Source of the DNA: Candidatus Sivonenia alaskensis PMM_0068
GTDB lineage: Bacteria; Cyanobacteriota; Cyanobacteriia; Gloeobacterales; PMM-0068
Direction: 5' to 3'
Assembly: GCA_949127685.1 (NCBI GenBank)
Contig: CASBPW010000009.1
Coordinates: 1 to 6,526, forward strand
DNA length: 6,526 nt
The notes below the pieces were generated by a model. It ran no database searches. It saw only the letters and a program-made list of their open reading frames with translations, and was not told the DNA's origin. Position 1 is the stretch's first letter. Every line of letters begins with the position of its first letter. Positions 1-5,334 of this stretch are shown here, piece by piece. The position numbers were made by a program, and so were the translations under genes.

Positions 1-27
1 CATACTTATACATATAGATTTTACACC

Positions 28-55
28 AAAAAACTATATATTTTTGGAAATATAT
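28..55 (-). terminator. weak AT-only terminator-like hairpin
   Basis: Arms at 36-43 and 48-55 are a perfect 8-base inverted repeat (ATATATTT / AAATATAT) around a TTGG loop. Read on the minus strand, the hairpin is followed after two bases by six T residues (plus-strand A28-A33). This could end transcripts running leftward from the hydrolase gene through the transposase remnant. The stem has no G-C pair, so it would be weak. A competing pairing of CCAAAAA (26-32) with TTTTTGG (41-47), and an outer pair TTACAC (21-26) / GTGTAA (57-62), suggest it might instead be part of a small palindromic repeat or an element end. Confidence 0.28.
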
Positions 56-65
56 TGTGTAATAC

Positions 66-318
66 CAAATCTCTGGCTTGCTCATCGGCTAGGGCTCGTA
101 CTGACGGACGAATCGCATCGGCGCCATGGACGAGCACTTGGGCATCTATCGAAACACTCTTGGCCAATTGACCCGCCGCTTTGGCAAAACACACACCTCT
201 CGAGGATTCACCACCACCGCTAACCCTGAGGCGCTGAGCATCGCAGCGGCTACTTCCATGCCTCCGGCCGCCTCCATCAGCATCAGCGCGGGCGGCATGG
301 CAATCAATCTCTGAAAAA
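66..318 (-). pseudogene. IS110-family transposase remnant (frameshifted, truncated at both ends)
   Basis: Read on the minus strand, this stretch encodes a piece of the RuvC-like (DEDD) catalytic domain of IS110-type transposases. First comes a segment reading PPALMLMEAAGG, matching the family's 'LEATGG' acidic motif, then AVVVNPREV, the usual 'VVNPRQVRDFA' region. There the frame is lost within a GT-rich run near 187-197. In the next frame the family pattern resumes with FAKAAGQLAKSVSIDAQVL and ends near ALADEQARDL. Comparing with the expected V-R-D-F-A-K, one base appears to be missing. The usual K-T-D-x-x-D-A motif reads K-S-V-S-I-D-A, so one catalytic Asp is also lost. The N-terminal third with the first Asp and the whole C-terminal half are absent. 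Homology stops where sequence becomes AT-rich near 66 and at about the hydrolase stop codon. The family call rests on recognised motifs, not an alignment; borders are approximate to about 10 bases. Confidence 0.72.
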
Positions 319-320
319 CC

Positions 321-1325
321 CTATCGATTTAGAGTAAAGTCCCGATAGGTAGACCCCCAATTGTTGTTGCTATTGTCATTGGCGGTTCCGTCTGCCTTCA
401 GGAGGGCATCCGGGTCAGTTTCGTCATATTTCCATAGCCAAGCAGACACAGTACTGCTTTGGGCCCGAGCCGCAGCCAGAAAATTGATGGGATTCATCAG
501 CGTCCCAGCATTGAGGGGGGCCACTTCTCCAAAAAGCACCGCTAATCCAGCATTCTTAACAGCCTGTATGCGGTTTTCCACGGACCTCTGGGTATCTCCG
601 AGCCATTTTTCATAAGCATGGATGTCAAAGCCAACGTTGCTGCGTCCAACTAATAAAGAAGGTCCTTTAGCAAGCAGAACCTTCTCATCTTGGCCTGTTT
701 CCGCTCCCGGCACCAGAACAATATTGGTCGCTCCCGTACTCCGAATATTGTCGACCATCGCTTTCATATCACTCAGCCAAAGCGTATCAGAATAGCCACG
801 GGAGCGGTCATACCAATAGGGCTCATTCCAGACTTCAAACCAGACATCCGGCTGATTTTTAAATTGATTAGCGATTGTTTTAAATTTTGTCTTGTAGCTC
901 TTCCACCAGGCCGTTTTCGATGGGTTTTGTCCCAAGAACTCGGTCGCTGATGTACCATCCCATCCGAAGGGACAAAGGATTGTCACTTTGCCATTAACAC
1001 GATTGTCATTGACAATATTTTGGAGTGAATATAGGTAGGTTCCATTGACATTAATAGGGTAACCTGTGAGCGGAGTATCGCGCATGTTACCTATAAATTC
1101 ACGCACAATATCCACACCCCAACTGTTCATATCATTGCTACTTCCCCCAAACACATGTAGGGCATTGGCTCCCCGCCAAGAGGTCACTACCCCGTTCTTT
1201 TGAAAAGTATTCCCTGCAATGGTGTACGTATCTACAGCCTGCGCTATTGCAGCTTGAGTATTTAGCGTCGTACAGAGGCTAAGACCCAAAAGTAGCGCTG
1301 ACCAAGAAAATTTTAAAGATTTCAC
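321..1325 (-). CDS. secreted clan GH-A (GH5-like) glycoside hydrolase
   Basis: This is a probable extracellular retaining beta-glycanase; the substrate (cellulose, mannan or another beta-glycan) cannot be told from sequence. I start it at the GTG at 1325 (334 residues), because a signal peptide follows at once: K-S-L-K-F, a hydrophobic stretch ALLLGLSL, and a likely cleavage site after AIAQA near residue 30. A purine-rich GGGGATGAG lies six bases upstream. A GTG at 1484 would add 53 residues that look non-coding. Numbered from 1325, R51 sits in WRGANALH (the conserved active-site Arg), E168 in WFEVWNEPY (acid/base of the N-E-P motif), H236 in DIHAYEKW, and E267 in VLFGEVAP (nucleophile). An aromatic WLWKYDETDP strand follows. 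All core catalytic positions look intact. No carbohydrate-binding module or anchor is seen. It ends directly against a transposon remnant, so its 3' context is rearranged. It lies 247 bases downstream of the Tab2-like gene, in the same direction, with its own likely promoter. The exact GH family is less sure than the clan. Confidence 0.85.
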   Translation of the reverse strand: MKSLKFSWSALLLGLSLCTTLNTQAAIAQAVDTYTIAGNTFQKNGVVTSWRGANALHVFGGSSNDMNSWGVDIVREFIGNMRDTPLTGYPINVNGTYLYSLQNIVNDNRVNGKVTILCPFGWDGTSATEFLGQNPSKTAWWKSYKTKFKTIANQFKNQPDVWFEVWNEPYWYDRSRGYSDTLWLSDMKAMVDNIRSTGATNIVLVPGAETGQDEKVLLAKGPSLLVGRSNVGFDIHAYEKWLGDTQRSVENRIQAVKNAGLAVLFGEVAPLNAGTLMNPINFLAAARAQSSTVSAWLWKYDETDPDALLKADGTANDNSNNNWGSTYRDFTLNR

Positions 1326-1340
1326 CAGGATCTCATCCCC

Positions 1341-1374
1341 ATACTGAATACAGTATAAAAACACGTAAATACGT
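1341..1374 (-). promoter_or_regulatory. candidate hydrolase promoter with two palindromes
   Basis: On the minus strand TATACT (plus 1352-1357) is a 5-of-6 match to a -10 box and would start transcription about 20 bases before the GTG at 1325. It overlaps a perfect inverted repeat, ATACTG-AATA-CAGTAT (1341-1356). A second one, ACGTA-AA-TACGT (1363-1374), lies just upstream, where a promoter spacer would be. No good -35 hexamer is visible, which would fit an activator-dependent promoter. The two repeats could be operator sites, but no regulator is encoded here to match them. Confidence 0.4.
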
Positions 1375-1422
1375 AGCGATTCAGTGTCTTTCACCCATGA
1401 ATTTAGTATGCTTGAAGTGATA

Positions 1423-1442
1423 CCGTCCTTTATGAAGGGCGG
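1423..1442. repeat. 8-bp hairpin between Tab2-like and hydrolase genes
   Basis: CCGTCCTT (1423-1430) and AAGGGCGG (1435-1442) form an eight-pair stem with one T-G wobble and a four-base loop. No T-run follows on either strand, so it is not a typical intrinsic terminator. It may still protect or end the 3' end of the Rieske-Tab2 transcript. A second, smaller hairpin, AAGACT / AGTCTT (1446-1451 / 1458-1463), lies beside it. The rest of the 1326-1572 gap holds no convincing gene. Confidence 0.4.
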
Positions 1443-1490
1443 CTGAAGACTATCTAAAGTCTTAGTCAAGAGTGTTTGGCGCACGTTATT

Positions 1491-1573
1491 GCTTGAGTTG
1501 TCTTTGTCTTCACATTCTCTGCAAGCAAGGCTTTGGAGAATTTTCTTTTAAGCTTTAGTGTCAAGACTCAAGC
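1491..1573. repeat. spaced 8-bp inverted repeat downstream of Tab2-like gene
   Basis: GCTTGAGT (1491-1498) is the exact reverse complement of ACTCAAGC (1566-1573), with 67 bases between. The right arm touches the stop codon of the Tab2-like gene. It may close a stem in the 3' untranslated RNA, mark a tiny inserted segment, or be chance. No open frame or known element is recognised between the arms. Confidence 0.2.
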
Positions 1574-2403
1574 TACTGTGCTTGTAAAAGCCAAAACCCT
1601 GTAATCGTTTCATCCTCTTCTGAAGGTTGGACAGCGATAAAGTGTAGTCCCTGAAACTTATTCATCCGCTCGATAAACTGGCGAGCAGAAGCTTTCATTT
1701 CAGCATCATCAAAGGTAGCCAGAATCCAACGTTCTTTCCCATCGGTTTCTAATAAGATTGCGCTCGATTCTGCTTCGACATAACTTAGGGCTACAGGGCC
1801 TTTTTCCTCCAGCCAGCGAGCCAAAGGTTTAGCCTCCTTTCGTATGAGAAAAAGTCCAGGGATAACTGCAGCCGCAGGCCAATCCCTCCAATCTTCTTTC
1901 CAAAAGGGAATGTCTCCATAGGAGATGGATACCTGACGCAATAGAGATAATTCAGAGGCAGGCAAAGCACTAAATCCCCAACGTTCTGGAAGCAGCTCTT
2001 CGGGAAAAGCCACTGGAACAGGACGCTGGACAGGATGCGCCGTCTGAGGGGGACTGTATCCTTCCAGCGAGGGATAGACCTTTTGTTGACGATGGGCCAA
2101 CCATCGTTGGATGGCTATAGCCCGCAGACTCTTCCTCAAGGGAATAAATAAAGCCTGACAAGCTGGCAGGGATAAATTGAAACTAGCGGAACGAAAAACA
2201 CGGATCTCTAAAGGCGTTCCTCCTCTTGCTTCAATTAGGTTTTGGAGCTGCGTTTGCAGCCAATCAGAATTCGCCTGAGCAGCGGGACAAAATTGATTGA
2301 AAACAATTTGCCCTTCAGATGTACAAACAAGCATTTCCCAAAGAGGCTTCTGGGCATCTCCGATAATCGGGCTACGGTATAGGTCTAATTCCCAAGATTC
2401 CAT
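1573..2403 (-). CDS. Tab2/Atab2-family RNA-binding protein
   Basis: A 276-residue protein of the Tab2/Atab2 family (DUF1092). In algae and plants these nuclear-encoded proteins act in chloroplasts on photosystem mRNA translation (Chlamydomonas Tab2 on psaB); the bacterial role is not established. Recognised family segments, in order: W4-E-L-D near the N-terminus, VFRSASFN at 69-76, WLAHR plus VYP at 101-111, ELLPERWGFSALP at 136-148, IPGLFLIRKEAKPLARWL at 181-198, and the terminal GFWLLQ at 269-274. There is no signal peptide or membrane segment, so it should be cytosolic. I choose ATG 2403 because conserved sequence begins there and AAAGGG precedes it. A TTG at 2436 with a stronger AAGAGGG site six bases upstream would add 11 residues and overlap the Rieske gene by 25 bases. 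With the ATG, only eight bases separate the two genes, so they are very likely one transcript and translationally coupled. Confidence 0.85.
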   Translation of the reverse strand: MESWELDLYRSPIIGDAQKPLWEMLVCTSEGQIVFNQFCPAAQANSDWLQTQLQNLIEARGGTPLEIRVFRSASFNLSLPACQALFIPLRKSLRAIAIQRWLAHRQQKVYPSLEGYSPPQTAHPVQRPVPVAFPEELLPERWGFSALPASELSLLRQVSISYGDIPFWKEDWRDWPAAAVIPGLFLIRKEAKPLARWLEEKGPVALSYVEAESSAILLETDGKERWILATFDDAEMKASARQFIERMNKFQGLHFIAVQPSEEDETITGFWLLQAQ

Positions 2404-2411
2404 GGCGCCCT

Positions 2412-2771
2412 TTAAGACTCCGGTAAAGCCACCCAAATACTGCCCTCTTGCAAACGGGTGGGGAAAACAGTGAGAGGTTTTTGTTGGGAAATTTTACCGA
2501 GTATAGAGCCTACCGCTGGAGGCCAGGTGCACCAGTCTTTGACATTCCCGCTTCGCAGGTCAAAAGTACTGTGGTGCCAAGGGCAGACAATAGCGCCGTC
2601 TTCGGTAATCTCGCCCTTTTTCAAGGGCAGCTTAACATGCGGACATTTGTTTGAGACCGCATGAATTTGATTCTTGTGATTAATGAAAAGGATGGCCTGT
2701 TGGCCGATCTTGACAACCTGCCGATTACCTTGTGGTAGTTCATTCTCAGGAAGAGCCTTAACCCAGTTCAC
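2412..2771 (-). CDS. small soluble Rieske [2Fe-2S] protein
   Basis: A 119-residue stand-alone Rieske domain, expected to bind one [2Fe-2S] cluster and carry single electrons in the cytosol. Cluster ligands are clear: C43-x-H45 in CPHVKLPL and C63-x2-H66 in CPWHHSTFDL, followed by the usual F-D-x-x-x-G (70-75). It lacks a membrane anchor or Tat signal, so it is not the cytochrome b6f Rieske subunit. It also lacks a catalytic oxygenase domain. It resembles the ferredoxin-like Rieske proteins of oxygenases and NirD-type small subunits, but no partner enzyme lies in this window. An extra cysteine, C81 in DWCTWPP, is not part of the cluster motif. The start is GTG at 2771, with AAGAGGG four bases before it. 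It is the first gene of a probable two-gene operon with the Tab2-like gene. Electron donor and acceptor are unknown. Confidence 0.9.
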   Translation of the reverse strand: MNWVKALPENELPQGNRQVVKIGQQAILFINHKNQIHAVSNKCPHVKLPLKKGEITEDGAIVCPWHHSTFDLRSGNVKDWCTWPPAVGSILGKISQQKPLTVFPTRLQEGSIWVALPES

Positions 2772-2775
2772 GATG

Positions 2776-2782
2776 CCCTCTT
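2776..2782 (-). promoter_or_regulatory. ribosome binding site fixing the GTG start of the Rieske gene
   Basis: On the minus strand AAGAGGG lies four bases before the GTG at 2771 and supports this non-ATG start. The 11-base context GCAAGAGGGCA recurs at 2441-2451, before a possible TTG start of the Tab2-like gene. Confidence 0.6.
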
Positions 2783-2898
2783 GCTATTAGCTATGTTTTT
2801 TATCAATTTAATTAATACAGCATATTGCACTTCTTCATCTATACATTGCTAAGTGATCACCGCGACAGGGAGTCTGTCCAGACGTTACCTTTCTTAAT

Positions 2899-2927
2899 TT
2901 GATGTCCAAATAAATATCAACTTTTAT
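2899..2927 (+). promoter_or_regulatory. candidate promoter of the EF-G-like gene
   Basis: TTGATG (2899-2904) and TTTTAT (2922-2927) are separated by 17 bases, and each matches 4 of 6 consensus bases. This would start RNA near 2934 and give a leader of about 150 bases before the ATG. It is a modest match, and other AT-rich choices (TATAGA at 2925) overlap it. Confidence 0.3.
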
Positions 2928-3022
2928 AGAGATTGCCGATAAAACAGGATAGGCTCACAGATATGAGGGCGCACAATCTGCGTCGCCACTCGCTGCAAGG
3001 GGAATAGGGAATAAGAGCGACT

Positions 3023-3049
3023 TTTGGGGTACCCCGGTAGCACCCCAGA
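3023..3049 (+). promoter_or_regulatory. leader hairpin with alternative pairings upstream of EF-G-like gene
   Basis: GGGGTACCCC (3026-3035) is a perfect 10-base palindrome. The left arm TGGGGT (3025-3030) can instead pair with ACCCCA (3042-3047) across an 11-base loop, with wobble extensions. The two pairings exclude each other and end about 38 bases before the start codon. The structure may affect translation or elongation. No known riboswitch class is recognised. Confidence 0.3.
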
Positions 3050-3085
3050 GAGAGCTGCGTTTTCTTTACTTGCGGTGGTTGTCCT

Positions 3086-5137
3086 ATGAATGCACAAGAA
3101 GTTTCCAGGGTCCGTAATATTGCCATTGTTGGCCCTTATTTGAGTGGAAAAACAACGTTATTAGAAAGTTTTTTATACGTGACAGGAGCGATTACTCGGA
3201 AAGGTTCGGTAAAGGATAAAAATACGGTAGGAGATGGGGTTCCCGAAGCGCGTGATCATCAGATGAGCGTCGAAGTGACAGCAGCTCATGCCACGTATGA
3301 AGGGGTGCGTTTTACCTTTCTGGATTGTCCTGGCTCAGTAGAGTTTGCGCAGGAAACCTACCATTCCCTTGTGGGCGTAGATGCGGCAGTGGTGGTCTGT
3401 GAACCCGAAGCGGAGCGAGTTTTGACTTTAGCTCCGCTTTTTAAATTCTTGGATGATTGGAAGATCCCCCACTTGATTTTCATTAATAAAATGGACCGCG
3501 CTAATGCAGAATTTATGGATGTACTCCATGCCTTGAAAAATGTTTCTAGCCGTCCCTTGGTGTTGCAGCAATTCCCCATCGGGAAGGGTGAGCACCTCGT
3601 CGGCTTTATTGATCTGATCACAGAGCAAGCCTATCAATACCATCCGGGTCAAGCGGCTGATCCGATTGCTTTGCCCAATGAATTAAAAGAACAAGAACAT
3701 GGCGCAAGGGTGGAAATGTTAGAAGCCCTTGCTGACTTCGATGACCATCTCTTAGAAGAACTGATTGAAGAAATAGAACCCCCGCAGGAAGAAATTATCC
3801 AAGACCTCAAGATGGAACTGAGCGCTGATTTAATCGTGCCTGTATTTTTTGGAGTGGCCGAACAGGAGTACGGGGTGCGTCCTTTACTCGATGCCCTCTT
3901 GCGAGAAACTCCAGCGGCAGAAGAAACGGCGCAACGGCGAGGTCTAGCCCCGGATAGTGAAAAAACTTTGGTACAAGTCCTCAAAACCTACGTCACCCCC
4001 AATGGCGGCAAGCAGTCTTTGGTGCGAATCTGGCAGGGAACGGTCAAAGATGGAATCTCCCTCAATGATTTGCGGGTCGGGGGCGTCTACCGCCTGATGG
4101 GACAGCAGCAAAGTAGTTTGGGAATGGCTAGTGCCGGTGAAATCGTTGCCCTGGGTCGCTTAGAAGGAATTAAGACGGGAGATACCTTGTCTGACTCTAG
4201 GTCTGATTCCAAAACGGTTAAAGTGCTACCGAAAGCGGATGTGTTCACCCCTGTCTATGGGTTGGCCCTGATTCCAGAAAAGCGCAGTGATGAAGTCAAA
4301 GTCAGTGGTGCACTTGCCAAACTGCTGGAAGAGGACCCTGCCCTCGCCTGGGAACAGCATGGGGATACCCATGAAATCATCCTCTGGGGGCAGGGGGAAA
4401 TCCATTTGCAAGTAGCCTTAGAACGCTTGCGGCGCAAATATAACCTGGCGATGAGTACCCATTTGCCTCTAGTCCCGTACAAAGAGACTATCCGCAAACC
4501 CTCTTCCGTACGGGGTCGCTATAAGCACCAGACCGGAGGGCACGGGCAGTTTGGGGATGTTCATCTGGATATCAAACCCCTGCCCCGTGGAACAGGATTC
4601 TCCTTCGAGGAAAAGATTGTGGGAGGGGTGGTGCCCCGCCAGTACATCCCTGGGGTGGAAACGGGGGTCCGGGAATCGTTAGGACATGGACCGCTTGGCT
4701 TTCCTGTCGTCGATGTAGCGGTTACCTTGACTAATGGGTCCTACCATTCCGTGGACAGTTCAGAGCAAGCCTTCAAACAAGCAGCCCGGATTGCCATGCA
4801 GGAGGGCATGCCTAAATGTGAGCCCGTGCTCCTAGAGCCGATCATCCAGATTACGGTTTCCATTCCCACGGATTTCACCTCCAACGTCCTCAGACTCTTG
4901 AATGGACGCAGGGGCCAAATTCTGGGCTATGACGCCAAGCCTGATTGGGCCGATTGGGACCAAGTAATGGCCCATTTACCTCAGGCAGAGATGCATGACT
5001 TTATTGTTGAGTTGCGCTCTTTGACCTTCGGGGTGGGCTTTTTTCAATGGCAGCATGACCACTTGCAGGAGGTCCCAGAGAAGATCCTGGAGAAGATTCT
5101 GACGACCACTCCCGGCAATGGGAATGGAGGGCGTTAA
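3086..5137 (+). CDS. divergent elongation factor G-like GTPase (EF-G paralogue)
   Basis: A 683-residue five-domain protein built like EF-G (E. coli EF-G is 704). The GTPase domain covers about 1-280, with P-loop GPYLSGKT (16-23), G3 DCPGS (80-84) and G4 NKMD (134-137). Domain II starts near 293, domain III near 387, domain IV near 465 (QTGGHGQFGD from about 482; SYHSVDSSEQAF from 552), and domain V runs from about 583 to LRSLT...HLQEVP. H554 matches the domain IV tip His of EF-G (E. coli H583). The GTPase centre differs from canonical EF-G: the D-T-P-G-H catalytic His is S84, the switch I R-G-I-T reads H58-Q-M-S61, the P-loop Asp is L19, and the G5 G-S-A is G256-V-A. It therefore belongs to the poorly characterised EF-G-like paralogues also seen in alphaproteobacteria, not to the housekeeping fusA, which normally sits with rpsL-rpsG-tuf; none of these is here. 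The cellular role is unknown. The ATG at 3086 has only a weak GGTGG site upstream. Confidence 0.9.
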   Translation: MNAQEVSRVRNIAIVGPYLSGKTTLLESFLYVTGAITRKGSVKDKNTVGDGVPEARDHQMSVEVTAAHATYEGVRFTFLDCPGSVEFAQETYHSLVGVDAAVVVCEPEAERVLTLAPLFKFLDDWKIPHLIFINKMDRANAEFMDVLHALKNVSSRPLVLQQFPIGKGEHLVGFIDLITEQAYQYHPGQAADPIALPNELKEQEHGARVEMLEALADFDDHLLEELIEEIEPPQEEIIQDLKMELSADLIVPVFFGVAEQEYGVRPLLDALLRETPAAEETAQRRGLAPDSEKTLVQVLKTYVTPNGGKQSLVRIWQGTVKDGISLNDLRVGGVYRLMGQQQSSLGMASAGEIVALGRLEGIKTGDTLSDSRSDSKTVKVLPKADVFTPVYGLALIPEKRSDEVKVSGALAKLLEEDPALAWEQHGDTHEIILWGQGEIHLQVALERLRRKYNLAMSTHLPLVPYKETIRKPSSVRGRYKHQTGGHGQFGDVHLDIKPLPRGTGFSFEEKIVGGVVPRQYIPGVETGVRESLGHGPLGFPVVDVAVTLTNGSYHSVDSSEQAFKQAARIAMQEGMPKCEPVLLEPIIQITVSIPTDFTSNVLRLLNGRRGQILGYDAKPDWADWDQVMAHLPQAEMHDFIVELRSLTFGVGFFQWQHDHLQEVPEKILEKILTTTPGNGNGGR

Positions 5138-5144
5138 AAGCTTA

Positions 5145-5172
5145 TTGCAAATATTTCTCAAGAAGTGATACT
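5145..5172 (+). promoter_or_regulatory. candidate promoter downstream of EF-G-like gene
   Basis: TTGCAA (5145-5150, 4 of 6) and GATACT (5167-5172, 4 of 6) are spaced by 16 bases, starting eight bases after the EF-G-like stop codon. Transcription would begin near 5179. It could produce a short RNA ending at the terminator at 5283, or feed the phosphatase gene if the terminator is leaky. Confidence 0.3.
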
Positions 5173-5178
5173 ATTTGA

Positions 5179-5283
5179 GCAGTAGGACAATGTGAGCGCA
5201 TGAGATGTGCTTTTGTCTTCACGTGCATTCACTCACAGCAGCCCTTCTCCTGATTGGATAATCTTGCACGGGCTGCTTTTTTT
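5179..5283 (+). ncRNA. possible small RNA or structured 3' UTR
   Basis: Between a promoter-like sequence and an intrinsic terminator lies a segment of about 105 bases with no reading frame of note. Its 5' part can fold: TGTGAG (5191-5196) pairs with CTCACA (5232-5237), and inside it GCATG (5198-5202) pairs with CGTGC (5222-5226) with one wobble. The 3' part is the terminator stem, which shares base 5237 with the first hairpin. This layout is typical of bacterial small RNAs. It does not match Yfr1, 6S or another RNA I can recognise. It could equally be the 3' end of the EF-G-like mRNA. Confidence 0.25.
5237..5283 (+). terminator. rho-independent terminator
   Basis: AGCAGCCC (5237-5244) and GGGCTGCT (5270-5277) form a perfect eight-pair GC-rich stem, followed by a run of seven T residues (5277-5283). 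The 25-base loop is longer than usual. It lies 100 bases past the EF-G-like stop codon and 51 bases before the phosphatase start, so it should separate the two transcription units. Confidence 0.75.
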
Positions 5284-5334
5284 GTAGTCTTTTCTGGTAC
5301 TTAATAGTTAAGCCTTTTTAGCTAGGGGCATACA

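Larger units (their letters stand above)
2772..3085. other. divergent intergenic region, Rieske operon / EF-G-like gene
   Basis: This 314-base spacer must hold the outward promoters of both flanking units. No gene is credible in it. The half near the Rieske gene is AT-rich; TATGCT and TATAGA -10-like boxes occur on the minus strand (around 2821-2842), but none has a convincing -35. The middle has a perfect palindrome GTGATCAC (2853-2860) and overlapping inverted repeats: GACAG/CTGTC (2864-2868 / 2874-2878) and GTCTG/CAGAC (2872-2876 / 2879-2883). These could be operators shared by both directions. The half near the EF-G-like gene is GC-richer and probably its transcribed leader. Confidence 0.6.

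Noticed and set aside
126..314. Plus-strand open frame of 62 codons
   Set aside because: It is antisense to the transposase remnant, which shows family motifs on the minus strand. Its own translation is low-complexity Ala/Ser-rich and shows no recognisable family.
1423..1442. Intrinsic terminator for the Tab2-like operon
   Set aside because: The stem is good, but no T-run follows on the minus strand, so it is listed only as a hairpin.
2412..2771. Cytochrome b6f Rieske subunit (PetC)
   Set aside because: There is no N-terminal membrane anchor, and the cluster motifs lack the disulfide-forming cysteines of bc-type Rieske proteins (C-T-H-x-G-C and C-x-C-H-G-S).
2917..3126. Minus-strand open frame of 69 codons in the divergent spacer
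   Set aside because: It overlaps the EF-G-like start and leader, has no recognisable domain, and is shorter than what chance allows here.
3649..3984. Minus-strand open frame of 111 codons
   Set aside because: It lies antisense to the EF-G-like gene, and its Ser/Arg-rich translation is typical of a shadow frame.
5179..5283. Match to the cyanobacterial small RNA Yfr1
   Set aside because: A CACTCAC string occurs before the terminator, but the full conserved Yfr1 single-stranded motif is not present.
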